A stretch of DNA of 64,000 nucleotides from Candidatus Thorarchaeota archaeon (lineage in GTDB: Archaea > Asgardarchaeota > Thorarchaeia > Thorarchaeales > Thorarchaeaceae). Location: positions 18,616 to 82,615 of the forward strand of contig SDOA01000001.1 in the NCBI GenBank assembly GCA_004524595.1. Reading direction: 5' to 3'. The notes under the pieces were generated by a model. The model made no database searches. It worked only from the letters and a program-made list of their open reading frames with translations, and had not been told where the DNA came from. Positions 42,985-52,310 of the stretch are shown here, piece after piece (positions within the stretch are counted from its first letter, which is position 1; the number at the start of each line of letters is the position of its first letter). A program made the translations under genes and the position numbers.

Positions 42985-43951
42985 CTCTCTCACTACCAAT
43001 ACCAATATGTGCCAGAAGAGCTGCCAATTGAATCTCTCCATGCGCTCCCTCTCCAATTCGAAATTCAATTTCTGCTATTCGTTCCAATATACTCATCTGC
43101 TGTCGATTAGATAGGTCTAGGGTTTGCAGCTCTCTATGTACCTGACTTACAAGGTCCACTGGTGATACCCCCTCATTATGTATTAACTTTCTAAGGGTTT
43201 CCTGAGAGTCCATGTATCTCCCTTCATATGCGTCAGTTAGCATTTTCTTTATTGTTTCAGGAATCGCTCTTCCTGAAATTGCAAAAACAATTGACTCGGT
43301 AATCTCTTGTCCGGTTGAGGAAGCTGCTTGCAACAAATTAATGGCTGCCCGCATATCTCCCTCAGTAAGATAAAGAATGGCAGTAACCCCAGTAGATGCA
43401 AGCTTGACTTTTTCTTGCTTTGCTATGAATTCCAAACGTTTTGTTATTTCATCATCATGAAGTCGAGAGAACTTGAAAATTGCACATCTTGATTGAATTG
43501 GCGGGATAATTCTACTTGAATAATTGCAGATTAAAATCATTCTACAGGATTGAGAGTATGACTCCATTGTTCTTCTGAGTGCATGTTGTGCATCTGTAGT
43601 TAGATGGTCGGCTTCATCAAGAACAAGAATTTTGAATGGTGCATCTCCCGATGGCATCGTACGTGCAAAATTCTTAATCTGATTTCTAACCACATCAATG
43701 CCTCTTTCATCACTTGCATTTAGTTCCATAAAATTACGATCGAAAGTATCTCCAAATAGGTCTCTTGCCATTGCCATTGCAGCCGTGGTCTTACTTGTTC
43801 CAGGTGGACCAGTGAACAAACAATGTGGGACTGTCTTGCCTTCAACGAATTTTGACAAGCTCTCAATAATTGACTCTTGACCAATAATACCTTTCAATTT
43901 TGGAGGTCGATACTTCTCAGTCCACAAATCTAGATTCATAGGTGTTCCCAT
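42974..43951 (-). CDS. rfcS: Replication factor C small subunit
   Basis: 325 residues. MNLDLWTEKYRPPKLKGIIGQ lies at the N-terminus (an ATG at 43939 begins exactly there). Walker A LFTGPPGTSKTTAAM (about 42) has Ser in place of the usual Gly before Lys, a known RFC variation. Walker B is ILVLDEADHLT (about 110), and the SRC motif is IPPIQSRCAIFKF (about 148-160) with the arginine finger. Complete and family length. Four copies would pair with one RfcL. Confidence 0.95.
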   Translation of the reverse strand: MGTPMNLDLWTEKYRPPKLKGIIGQESIIESLSKFVEGKTVPHCLFTGPPGTSKTTAAMAMARDLFGDTFDRNFMELNASDERGIDVVRNQIKNFARTMPSGDAPFKILVLDEADHLTTDAQHALRRTMESYSQSCRMILICNYSSRIIPPIQSRCAIFKFSRLHDDEITKRLEFIAKQEKVKLASTGVTAILYLTEGDMRAAINLLQAASSTGQEITESIVFAISGRAIPETIKKMLTDAYEGRYMDSQETLRKLIHNEGVSPVDLVSQVHRELQTLDLSNRQQMSILERIAEIEFRIGEGAHGEIQLAALLAHIGIGSERDEK

Positions 43952-44100
43952 CCATTTTTCTTGTCACTGATTTTCAGTGTCTGCTATTGCAAAGAGTCCA
44001 TCCTGACACCTTAAAAGCTTCTCCAGACTGACGTACACTAAGAAAATCTCATAATTAATCCTTATAGCTCAAACTTATAGAGCAAGGGCTTTATCTCACT

Positions 44101-44682
44101 ATGGAGAAAGGTAGATGTATTAATATGAGAATCAGTAGTGAATCAAAAGAAGTACTAAAACGGTTCGAGATGTTGTTTCTCAATGAGAATCGAGATTGTA
44201 TCTTTCAAAAACCGGTACCTGAAATTATAATCAAAGGACAAAAATTTGGGCCTTTTAAGAAAGGGGACAAAATCACTCTACCAAATTGGGTAATTGAAAG
44301 ACTACTAAGAAATGACTATGTAGATATTGCTCCTGAGGACGCATACGAATCACTTCGTCGACTACAAAATCTCTACCGTGAAGAAGAAAAACAACCACAT
44401 AAATTACAAACATTTCAACCGTTTTTATATGCGGCAATAGCAAGGAAAACACTTCGATTAGAAAGTGACAAAACATCAATGGATCCGCGCACGTATGAAG
44501 AAGTGGAAAAGCTTCGAAAGATGATACCATTTCTTGTTGAAACAAGATTATCAAAGATTATTCGTGTTGCCAAATCTGGTGCTTATCAAGAAAAGCGTAA
44601 CCAAATGGCCTATGAGGAACGATGGCTATGTGAAGAGCTCGTTAAACTGCTCGCTGGATGGCGCCAAAATATAATGGAATAG
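44101..44682 (+). CDS. gins23: GINS complex protein (Gins23 type)
   Basis: Part of the CMG-like helicase. 193 residues with the small B domain first (VPEIIIKGQKFGPFKKGDKITLPNWVIERLLRNDYVDI, about 40-78) and the helical A domain after (about 85-190). B-then-A order distinguishes Gins23 from Gins51. A second in-frame ATG at 44125 is an alternative start. It lies directly upstream of mcm, as in many archaea. Confidence 0.88.
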   Translation: MEKGRCINMRISSESKEVLKRFEMLFLNENRDCIFQKPVPEIIIKGQKFGPFKKGDKITLPNWVIERLLRNDYVDIAPEDAYESLRRLQNLYREEEKQPHKLQTFQPFLYAAIARKTLRLESDKTSMDPRTYEEVEKLRKMIPFLVETRLSKIIRVAKSGAYQEKRNQMAYEERWLCEELVKLLAGWRQNIME

Positions 44683-44780
44683 GACGTGCAGAATAGTGCC
44701 CTTAAATACAAACGCTCAAGAACTAAAAATCTGAGTCAAATGCTTAATGATACGTGTACTGAACTAAGAGGATGAAAATA

Positions 44781-46847
44781 ATGTCCAGTTATGACGAATC
44801 ACAGGAAAGGTTTGAAGAGTTTTTACGAACCTATAAGGATGAACAAGGAAATTCGATTTACTGGACCCGCGTTCAGCAAATGTCAATAAATGACGAGCTT
44901 TCAATCTCAATTGATTTCCAAGATTTAATCTCATTTGATAATGTCTTCATGGCTATTGCCGCTGAAAGTCCTCAAAATTTCCTTGAAACTGCAAATAACG
45001 CCCTTATTGCCGTTCTACGATTAGAGGATCCTGATTATGTCAGTTCGATTGATACTGCTTTGATTAAAGCAAGAATCACAAACTATACTGAGCATGTGGC
45101 ATTACGGGCAATGCGGTCAAGACATATTGGTAAACTCGTTCACATAAGTGGAATAATGATGCGAGCAAGTGAAGTAAAACCACTCTTAGTTCAGGCAATG
45201 TTCCAGTGCAGAATATGTGATGAGAAGATACCACAGACACAGGAGGAGGGGAGATATACGGAACCAGCACGTTGTCCATTATGTGACAAGAAGACTCCGA
45301 TGAGATTACTCCCACACGAATCACAGTTCAGGGACTGGCAGAAAGTCCGAATACAGGAATCTCCCGAAGAACTTCCTCCAGGTTCTATGCCTCGATCAAT
45401 CGATATAATCTTTGAAGGAGATATTGTAGATATCTCACGTCCTGGTGATTTGGTCAAAGTAACCGGATTACTTCAGACAACTCCAGATTTTTCCAGAAGG
45501 GGTGGCAAATTGGCTACCTTTAACATATTTATAGAAGCCAACGGGGTAGAAGTTGCTGAGAAAGAATATGAACAGCTAGAAATCTCTGATGAAGATGAGA
45601 AGCAAATCAAGACATTAGCTGAAGATCCGTATGTTCATGAACGAATTATCGCATCAATTGCTCCTTCTATTCAAGGACATGTTACCATCAAAGAATCCAT
45701 TGCATTGCTCCTCTTTGGTGGTGTAGCAAAGATATTACCTGATGGTACTCGACTCCGAGGAAAATCCAATATTCTAATGATTGGTGACCCGGGAACCGGT
45801 AAGAGCCAAATTCTCAAGTTCGTTTCAGGCCTTGCAGCTCGTGGTCTGTACACCTCTGGAAAAGGTACCACTGCTGCTGGACTTACCGCAGCAGTAGTAC
45901 ATGATACAGACTCTGGTGCAATGACCTTAGAGGCTGGTGCACTGGTATTAGCAGATCAAGGTATTGCATGTATTGATGAATTTGATAAGATGGATCCAAA
46001 TGATCGTACAGCAATTCATGAGGCTATGGAACAACATACTGTCAGCATTGCAAAAGCAGGAATTGTTGCTACGCTCAATGCAAGAACATCTATCCTTGCA
46101 GCTGCAAATCCAACTTTAGGTCGATACGAGCCCTCGTTATCTGTTCAAGATAATATACGCCTACCATTTACAATCCTGTCCCGATTTGATTTGATTTGGA
46201 TTCTTGTTGATACAATTGAGGTAACACGAGACCGTGAAATTGCGCACTTTATTTTAGATATGCATCAGATGAAGAAAACAAAAAGTGAGCAAACAACGCC
46301 CCCCGTCACACCAACATTTTTGAAAAAATACATTGGCTATGCAAATCGTTATGTTGTTCCGCAGTTATCTCCTGAGGCTGCAGAGGTAATTGAGAATTTT
46401 TATGTTGACTTGCGAAAGAGTGCTGAGGGTGGTGCAGCCGTTCCTATTACTGCACGCCAACTTGAATCACTCGTACGACTATCTGAAGCTCGTGCGAAAA
46501 TGGCTTTAAGGTCAAAAGTTACGAAAGATGATGCACAAGCAGCTATTCGATTGATGGAAGACTCCCTAAGAATGGTGGCTCTTGATCGTGTTACTGGAAA
46601 AATTGACATTGACCAGATTGTTTCTAAGATGAGCGCAGCTCAAAGAAGCTCGTCTGACATCATCCTCAAAGCTATCAGGGATATGGAAACTGATGGCATA
46701 CCTACAGTCAATAGAGATGCACTTGTTGAGCGAGCAGTTTCCATGGGCTTGGCAAAAGAACGGGCTGATGAAATAATTGAGAAGTTACTAGCCGATGGCA
46801 CACTCTACAGTCCAAGAGACGGTAAGATAAAACGGTCCCAAAGTTAA
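44781..46847 (+). CDS. mcm: Replicative DNA helicase MCM
   Basis: Replicative helicase, 688 residues from the ATG at 44781 (AGAGG upstream; an ATG at 44772 overlaps that site). N-terminal OB/zinc domain with CRIC...CPLC (about 142-172), AAA+ core with Walker A MIGDPGTGKSQILK (about 335), Walker B ACIDEFDKMDPNDRTAIHEAMEQ (about 395), and arginine finger LSRFDLIWIL. The C-terminal winged helix (about 610-688) is present. No intein seen. Confidence 0.97.
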   Translation: MSSYDESQERFEEFLRTYKDEQGNSIYWTRVQQMSINDELSISIDFQDLISFDNVFMAIAAESPQNFLETANNALIAVLRLEDPDYVSSIDTALIKARITNYTEHVALRAMRSRHIGKLVHISGIMMRASEVKPLLVQAMFQCRICDEKIPQTQEEGRYTEPARCPLCDKKTPMRLLPHESQFRDWQKVRIQESPEELPPGSMPRSIDIIFEGDIVDISRPGDLVKVTGLLQTTPDFSRRGGKLATFNIFIEANGVEVAEKEYEQLEISDEDEKQIKTLAEDPYVHERIIASIAPSIQGHVTIKESIALLLFGGVAKILPDGTRLRGKSNILMIGDPGTGKSQILKFVSGLAARGLYTSGKGTTAAGLTAAVVHDTDSGAMTLEAGALVLADQGIACIDEFDKMDPNDRTAIHEAMEQHTVSIAKAGIVATLNARTSILAAANPTLGRYEPSLSVQDNIRLPFTILSRFDLIWILVDTIEVTRDREIAHFILDMHQMKKTKSEQTTPPVTPTFLKKYIGYANRYVVPQLSPEAAEVIENFYVDLRKSAEGGAAVPITARQLESLVRLSEARAKMALRSKVTKDDAQAAIRLMEDSLRMVALDRVTGKIDIDQIVSKMSAAQRSSSDIILKAIRDMETDGIPTVNRDALVERAVSMGLAKERADEIIEKLLADGTLYSPRDGKIKRSQS

Positions 46848-46886
46848 GCCTTAGATACTAAACATCGGAAAATCATGGGGAATTAT

Positions 46887-49121
46887 ATGACACATTTAGA
46901 AGACCTCGAAATTAACAAAAAAATAATACAACATTTGCAAAGTTCAGGAGTAACAACCCTGTTTCCACCCCAGAGAGATGCTTTTAAAACAGATGTATTG
47001 AAGGGGACTAATCTCGTTCTTGCTGTTCCGACCAGCTCTGGAAAAACCTTGGTTGCCGAAATATGCATGTTAAAGACCATTCTCGATGGCCGTGGAAAAG
47101 CACTCTATCTTGTTCCATTGAAGTCGCTTGCTCGTGAAAAGTATATAGAATTTAAAAAATATGAACCATTAGGAATAACTACCGCAATGTCTGTTGGCGA
47201 TTATGACTCCCCCGGAACAAAACTTCGCGATTCTGATATCATAGTACTAACGACAGAGAGAGCAGACTCTCTTGTTAGGCATAAATTAGACTGGATTAAT
47301 GATATTGGAATAATAGTAGTTGATGAAATACATCTCATAAATGATCCGTCAAGAGGTCCCACTCTTGAGATGGTTCTTGCTAAATTAAAACAAATTCTAA
47401 GAGCTCAGGTTATAGCACTCAGTGCTACTATTTCAAATGCAAACGATATTGCAGATTGGCTTCAGGCTGAACTTGTTAAGAGCACTTGGCGACCGGTTCC
47501 ATTGAGTGAAGGAGTATATCTCGATGGCATAATTGATTTTGAGAATATAGAAACCGGTCATCACTCAACCAGATTAATTCCACGGAAGCGAAAAGAAGAA
47601 CTAGCTGACATTGTCTGTGACACTCTTGAAGAAAATGGTCAAGTTCTCCTCTTCGTATCAAGTCGTAAATCAACGGTATCATTAGCAAAACGATTGGTAC
47701 CATTCGTGAAAAAATATCTCTCTCATCAGACAATGACTTCATTATTACAGATTGCTAAGAAGATTGGTGGTTCTCCCACTACTCCAGAAGTATCGAAGAT
47801 GTTAGGAAAGCTGATTACTGGTGGTATTGCATTCCATCATGCTGGTCTCAATAATCATGAGAGAGAATTTATAGAAGATGCATTTAAAGAAAATCTGTTA
47901 AAAGTTGTAGTTGCCACTCCAACACTAGCCGCTGGAGTAAATCTTCCTGCGAGACGAGTAATTATTCGTGATTATCGTCGTTTTGAACAGAATAAAGGGA
48001 ATCATCCAATTCCAATACTTGAATACAAACAGATGGCTGGTCGTGCAGGAAGACCAAAATATGATAAATATGGAGAATCTATACTCATTGCAAAATCAGA
48101 ACATGAGAAAGATGCTCTCGTCGATCACTATATACTATCTGAGCCAGAAGAAATCTTCTCTAGACTTGTATCCTCGAAAGCATTAAGGTCACATCTTTTG
48201 GCGGCTATAGCTGCAGAATTGACAAATAACCGCGAAGAGATTGATAATTTGATATCGAACACATTCTTTGCTAGTCAAGACGATCAACGAAAAATCACCC
48301 ACCATGTTACATCTGCTTTGGAGTTCTTAAAGGAAGGACAGCTAATCAAAGAAACTTCTGATAATCAATATAACGCAACCCGATTTGGTACACGTACATC
48401 ACGACTCTATATCGATCCACAAACAGCTATAATTTTCCGTGATGTGTTTTCAAGCACTAATACACCTTCTGAATTTGGTGCACTCCAACTGATATGTCAT
48501 TGTCCGGACCAACCAATTACCTATGTAACACGAACAGAGCTTGAGGATTGTGAAGTCTTTATTGAAGATCATATTGACGAATTCATGATAGAACCACTAA
48601 CCGACGAGGATGAAACCTATTCTGATTTTTTGGGTGAAGTCAAAACAGCTCGCATACTTCAAGATTGGGTTTCTGAAGTGACTGAGAAGGAGATTACTGA
48701 TAGATATAATGTAGGTATGGGTGATGTTCATAGATTTGTTCAATCTGCAGAATGGTTAGTATATTCTGCTTCAGAAATCGCTCGGATTACTGATGGTGTT
48801 AAACATGTTCCATATTTGCACAATCTACATTCAAGAATTAAATATGGAGTTAGAGCAGATTTACTCGAATTGGTTGGGCTAAAAGGAATAGGCAGAATTC
48901 GAGGAAGAATGTTACATAATCATGGTCTCACTAATCTCACCTCCCTCTATTACATATCCCTTGAGGAACTCGCAAGAATTCCTACTATTAGTACAGCTGT
49001 TGCTATATCAATAAAGAAACAACTTGGAATTAATCCGAAATCTATTGATGTCCCAATTGAAACATCAGAAGTGGAGGAAGATATAGATTCTATACAAACT
49101 CTTTTAGATGATTTTACATAG
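46887..49121 (+). CDS. hel308: Superfamily 2 DNA helicase Hel308
   Basis: Acts at stalled forks and remodels recombination intermediates, 3'-5' direction. About 744 residues: PPQRDAF Q-motif-like segment, Walker A AVPTSSGKTLVAE, DEIH box VVDEIHLINDPSRGPTLE, SATISNANDIADWLQAE, motif VI QMAGRAGRPKYDKYGE, then a winged helix, ratchet domain and a C-terminal HhH (LELVGLKGIGRIRGRMLHNHG). It follows mcm within 40 bases, so it is likely co-transcribed with the replication genes. Confidence 0.94.
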   Translation: MTHLEDLEINKKIIQHLQSSGVTTLFPPQRDAFKTDVLKGTNLVLAVPTSSGKTLVAEICMLKTILDGRGKALYLVPLKSLAREKYIEFKKYEPLGITTAMSVGDYDSPGTKLRDSDIIVLTTERADSLVRHKLDWINDIGIIVVDEIHLINDPSRGPTLEMVLAKLKQILRAQVIALSATISNANDIADWLQAELVKSTWRPVPLSEGVYLDGIIDFENIETGHHSTRLIPRKRKEELADIVCDTLEENGQVLLFVSSRKSTVSLAKRLVPFVKKYLSHQTMTSLLQIAKKIGGSPTTPEVSKMLGKLITGGIAFHHAGLNNHEREFIEDAFKENLLKVVVATPTLAAGVNLPARRVIIRDYRRFEQNKGNHPIPILEYKQMAGRAGRPKYDKYGESILIAKSEHEKDALVDHYILSEPEEIFSRLVSSKALRSHLLAAIAAELTNNREEIDNLISNTFFASQDDQRKITHHVTSALEFLKEGQLIKETSDNQYNATRFGTRTSRLYIDPQTAIIFRDVFSSTNTPSEFGALQLICHCPDQPITYVTRTELEDCEVFIEDHIDEFMIEPLTDEDETYSDFLGEVKTARILQDWVSEVTEKEITDRYNVGMGDVHRFVQSAEWLVYSASEIARITDGVKHVPYLHNLHSRIKYGVRADLLELVGLKGIGRIRGRMLHNHGLTNLTSLYYISLEELARIPTISTAVAISIKKQLGINPKSIDVPIETSEVEEDIDSIQTLLDDFT

Positions 49122-49124
49122 AAC

Positions 49125-50174
49125 TCATAAGAGAGGGGCCGTCTTGATGAGTTGTTGGAGTAGTGTCTTCGTATAATTTTTACACATCTCACTCTCTAAA
49201 TACTCATCATTAAATTGAGTAATCTGTTTTCCAATTAGTTGTTCAACTAGATTCAGCGTTCCCATCCCCATAGCATCGAGATCGTAGCCTCCCTCTAAAA
49301 AGTATGCTAGTCTACCTGATGCATATTTTGATGCAATTTCTTTTATCTTCGTATTAATCATGTTAAATCCAGCTGTTGTAAGACCCAAAGAAGTCAACGG
49401 ATCCTTATGATGAGCATCAAATCCTACTGAAACAAGGACAAATTCTGGATCGAACACTTCTGCAAGAGGATCAATCACATCATTAAATGCCATCTCATAT
49501 GATTCATCACCTGCACCTGGATACATTGCTAAATTTACTGTATAGCCTAGACCCTTTCCATTTCCCATTTCATCAGGAAATCCAGAACCAGGAAAGAGCG
49601 TTCTACCGTCTTGATGAAGCCCAACATAAAGTACCCTATCCGATGAATAGAACGCGTTTTGTGTGCCATTTCCATGATGCGCATCATAATCTACAATCAT
49701 AACACGAGTGAGTCCGTGCTTGTTGAGTAGATGATTTGTTGCTACTGCTATATTATTTATAAAACAAAACCCAAAGGCTCGTTCATATTCAGCATGATGT
49801 CCAGGTGGTCTGCATAAGATGAAAGAATTATCAGACTTTCTTGCCATGATTTTATCAACTGCTTCTATTCCTCCTCCTGCAGCCAATAATGCTGCATCGT
49901 AAGTAAATGAATTTACAGAAGTATCAAGTGTGTAAAACCCTCCGCCGCACCGCGATTTATCATTAATCCCATCTAAATAGGATTTTCCATGAACTTCATA
50001 TATTTCATTAATATCTGCAAACTTTGGTCTTAACACATTCAACTCATTATCGTCAATGAGTCCTGCATCTTCAAGATATTTCATTGCACTTCTCAATCGA
50101 TGTGGACTCTCAGGATGTCCAGTAGACATCTCATGTTTTAGAAATATCTCATGATATACAAGATCTGTGACCAT
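49125..50174 (-). CDS. AcuC-type histone deacetylase family protein
   Basis: Zinc-dependent deacetylase fold, 349 residues. LCRPPGHHAEYERAFGFCFINN (about 118-140) supplies the active-site histidine pair. VDYDAHHGNGTQNAFY (about 158) carries zinc ligands Asp and His. VSVGFDAHHKDPL (about 232) carries the third Asp, and FLEGGYDLDAMG holds the transition-state Tyr. It could act on acetyl-CoA synthetase, histone-like tails or polyamines. The upstream region carries a 20-bp palindrome sharing the GAACACGTGTTC core seen near the origin. Confidence 0.9.
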   Translation of the reverse strand: MVTDLVYHEIFLKHEMSTGHPESPHRLRSAMKYLEDAGLIDDNELNVLRPKFADINEIYEVHGKSYLDGINDKSRCGGGFYTLDTSVNSFTYDAALLAAGGGIEAVDKIMARKSDNSFILCRPPGHHAEYERAFGFCFINNIAVATNHLLNKHGLTRVMIVDYDAHHGNGTQNAFYSSDRVLYVGLHQDGRTLFPGSGFPDEMGNGKGLGYTVNLAMYPGAGDESYEMAFNDVIDPLAEVFDPEFVLVSVGFDAHHKDPLTSLGLTTAGFNMINTKIKEIASKYASGRLAYFLEGGYDLDAMGMGTLNLVEQLIGKQITQFNDEYLESEMCKNYTKTLLQQLIKTAPLL

Positions 50175-50253
50175 CAGAAACCCTCTATATTACTGTCATT
50201 GCGTAAAATGATGCTTAGAGCTTGATAAGTTTGAAGGATAAGATATTATTTAT

Positions 50254-50273
50254 TTTCGAACACGTGTTCGAAA
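50254..50273. promoter_or_regulatory. 20-bp perfect palindrome with GAACACGTGTTC core
   Basis: TTTCGAACACGTGTTCGAAA is perfect over 20 bp and is the strongest copy of the motif found at 15.9-16.5 kb. It lies between the deacetylase gene (starting leftward at 50174) and tRNA-Pro (rightward from 50338), and could control either. Confidence 0.65.
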
Positions 50274-50337
50274 TTATTCTCATACGACCTTGAAGTAATC
50301 TTTATCAAGAACTCAAATAACAGCTTCAATAGGTCCT

Positions 50338-50474
50338 GGGTCGGTAGTCTAGCTTGGTATGATTCTTGCTTGGGGCGACTAAGGAGGTCATACCTCAAGT
50401 CACAGAATGCAAGAGACCGGGAGTTCAATCGGATTGGGGTTTCCCGTTCGGAACAAGTCTCCCCCGGCCCACCA
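50338..50474 (+). tRNA. tRNA-Pro (GGG) with two introns
   Basis: Acceptor GGGTCGG pairs with CCGGCCC (one G-U), with encoded ACCA. Anticodon stem CTTGC/GCAAG, loop TTGGGG plus T. Intron 1 (50376-50407, 32 nt) sits at canonical 37/38: bulges GGC and AAT, inner helix GACT/AGTC, central helix with one mismatch. Intron 2 (50429-50456, 28 nt) lies in the T-loop between 58 and 59: central helix GTTC/GAAC, bulges AAT and AAG, outer helix GGGA/TCTC, inner helix CGGA/TTCG. Removing both gives a normal 77-nt tRNA with T-stem GGGAG/CTCCC and loop TTCAAGT. Confidence 0.9.
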
Positions 50475-51038
50475 TCATTTTATTGGTATCTTCCATAGAG
50501 TTTCGTAGATAGGTCCTGAGGGCGTGAGTATACTCTTTTTCATTGTAACCTGTGATACAGTCATCATACCAATAGACTCTCTTGCAAGGTCTTCAAGATT
50601 TAATGAGATACGTTGAGAATCTTTAATATAACGAACACGAGCGATAGTTGCATGAGGTGTATACTTTTTTTCTAACTGATACCCAAGTTTCTTCAATGAA
50701 TTATCTATCTCTCTCTTCAGTTGACTAATTTGATTCTCATTTTGACCTGCTCCGACCCAGATAACTCTTGGACGGCGTATATTTGGAAACGCACCTACCC
50801 CAAATACCTCGATTTCAAATGGATTGAATTGAACCTCTTCTAAACAAGTCTTGATATCATGAATTCTGTTTAACTGAGTATCCCCCAAAAATCTCATTGT
50901 ATAATGAATATTCTTAATCTCGACAAGTTTCATTCTTGCAGCATCTGTGTCCAATCTTTCTTGTACTTTTTCAATACGTGATAATAGCTCTTGATCTGTA
51001 ATATCGATACTAAGAAAAGCTCTGACAGCTTCACTCAC
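50475..51038 (-). CDS. thpR: RNA 2',3'-cyclic phosphodiesterase (ThpR, LigT family)
   Basis: 187 residues with the two HxT motifs of the 2H phosphoesterase family: HYTMRFLGDTQ (about 46) and HATIARVRYIKD (about 129). These enzymes act on tRNA half-molecules carrying 2',3'-cyclic phosphate. It begins MSEAVRAFLSIDIT, typical of the family. It ends immediately after the intron-rich tRNA-Pro gene on the opposite strand, a suggestive but possibly chance pairing. Confidence 0.93.
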   Translation of the reverse strand: MSEAVRAFLSIDITDQELLSRIEKVQERLDTDAARMKLVEIKNIHYTMRFLGDTQLNRIHDIKTCLEEVQFNPFEIEVFGVGAFPNIRRPRVIWVGAGQNENQISQLKREIDNSLKKLGYQLEKKYTPHATIARVRYIKDSQRISLNLEDLARESIGMMTVSQVTMKKSILTPSGPIYETLWKIPIK

Positions 51039-51140
51039 AATATCACCTCAACAATGGTACATCGGCTTCACTTGTCAATATTACCATAACGATGAAACGG
51101 TTGTAAGACAAGTCTTAAAGGACATCTACCAAACAAAATC

Positions 51141-52289
51141 ATGGTGACACTCATTAAATTGACGAAGCGCAAAGAGTCTGGAGTGGAAGTACCCACAGCT
51201 ATAAAGGAACCCTCAACCAAAACAGCAAAAAAGAGAGGTGTTGAGGTCCCAATTGCCAATGTATTGATTCTCAAAGATATCGGCTATCCGTTTAGAATTC
51301 GAGGCGATCCACGACCGATGGGACTTGAGATTGACAATTATGAACTCTTTACTGACTATGCCAAGGAACAATGGATGGGTACCGTAGTGCGGCAGGGTGT
51401 CTATCTTTTTGACAGATATATCATGCCTGATTATGCATTCCAAGTTGTTGAAGTTGAGCCTGAAGAGGCAATAATCTCGAAAAGAACGAAAATTCACATT
51501 CAAATGCAACCTGTAACAAAAAACATCCCTAATTCACGAACTGTCACTTTAGATGAGGTAGTAGGTCACGAACAGGTTAAACAAAAATGTAAGATCGTCC
51601 TTGAATATCTTCAAAATCCTTCAAAGTATGGAGAATGGGCTCCTCGCGCTGTATTGTTCCATGGACCTCCAGGAACTGGAAAAACCATGACTGCACAAGC
51701 AGTTGCTAATGAGGCTAAAGCAAAAATATTCTTCGCAAAAGCTTCTGATTTAATTGGAGTTCACGTAGGGGATGGCGGAAGAAGAATAAGTGCACTATTC
51801 GAGGATGCAAGAAAACAGGCACCCAGTATCATTTTCATTGATGAACTAGATGCTATTGGACTTGCTCGATCTTTCCAATCAATACGCGGAGATGTTTCAG
51901 AAGTTGTGACCGCGCTTTTGGGAGAATTAGATCAAACTAATGAAGAATCAGGGGTCGTTGTAATTGGTGCAACAAATGCCTTGCCACTTATAGATCCAGC
52001 TATCAAAAATCGTTTTGATACTGTATTTGAATTTCAGATACCAACCCTAGAGGAGAGGTATGCTATTCTTCAACTCTATATCGAACGTCTACCACTTACA
52101 TTCGAAATGGACCCCCGTGAGATTGCCAAGTCTACTGAAGGTCTTTCTGGTCGAGATTTGCGTAATCGTGTATTAAAAGAAGCATTACATCTTGCCATCA
52201 CTGAAGGCTCTGATACTATAACTGCTGAAAATGTACGTAAAATACTTGATAAGATAAAGACCAAGAGTCAACCAAATTACACTATATAA
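51141..52289 (+). CDS. AAA ATPase with PAN/Vps4-like motor
   Basis: 382 residues. The N-terminal 140 residues form a beta-rich domain after a basic leader (KLTKRKESGVEVPTAIKEP). The AAA core has VVGHEQVKQKCKIVLEYLQNP, Walker A LFHGPPGTGKTMTAQAVA (about 171-188), Walker B IIFIDELDAIGLAR (about 232) and sensor 1 VVVIGATNALP. Sensor 1 is followed by NRFDTVFEFQIP, where only one arginine finger is apparent. It resembles archaeal AAA proteins related to PAN and Cdc48, but it lacks a HbYX terminus, so proteasome docking is unlikely. The role is unassigned. Confidence 0.8.
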   Translation: MVTLIKLTKRKESGVEVPTAIKEPSTKTAKKRGVEVPIANVLILKDIGYPFRIRGDPRPMGLEIDNYELFTDYAKEQWMGTVVRQGVYLFDRYIMPDYAFQVVEVEPEEAIISKRTKIHIQMQPVTKNIPNSRTVTLDEVVGHEQVKQKCKIVLEYLQNPSKYGEWAPRAVLFHGPPGTGKTMTAQAVANEAKAKIFFAKASDLIGVHVGDGGRRISALFEDARKQAPSIIFIDELDAIGLARSFQSIRGDVSEVVTALLGELDQTNEESGVVVIGATNALPLIDPAIKNRFDTVFEFQIPTLEERYAILQLYIERLPLTFEMDPREIAKSTEGLSGRDLRNRVLKEALHLAITEGSDTITAENVRKILDKIKTKSQPNYTI

Positions 52290-52310
52290 CAAACTGGGGG
52301 GATATGTATC

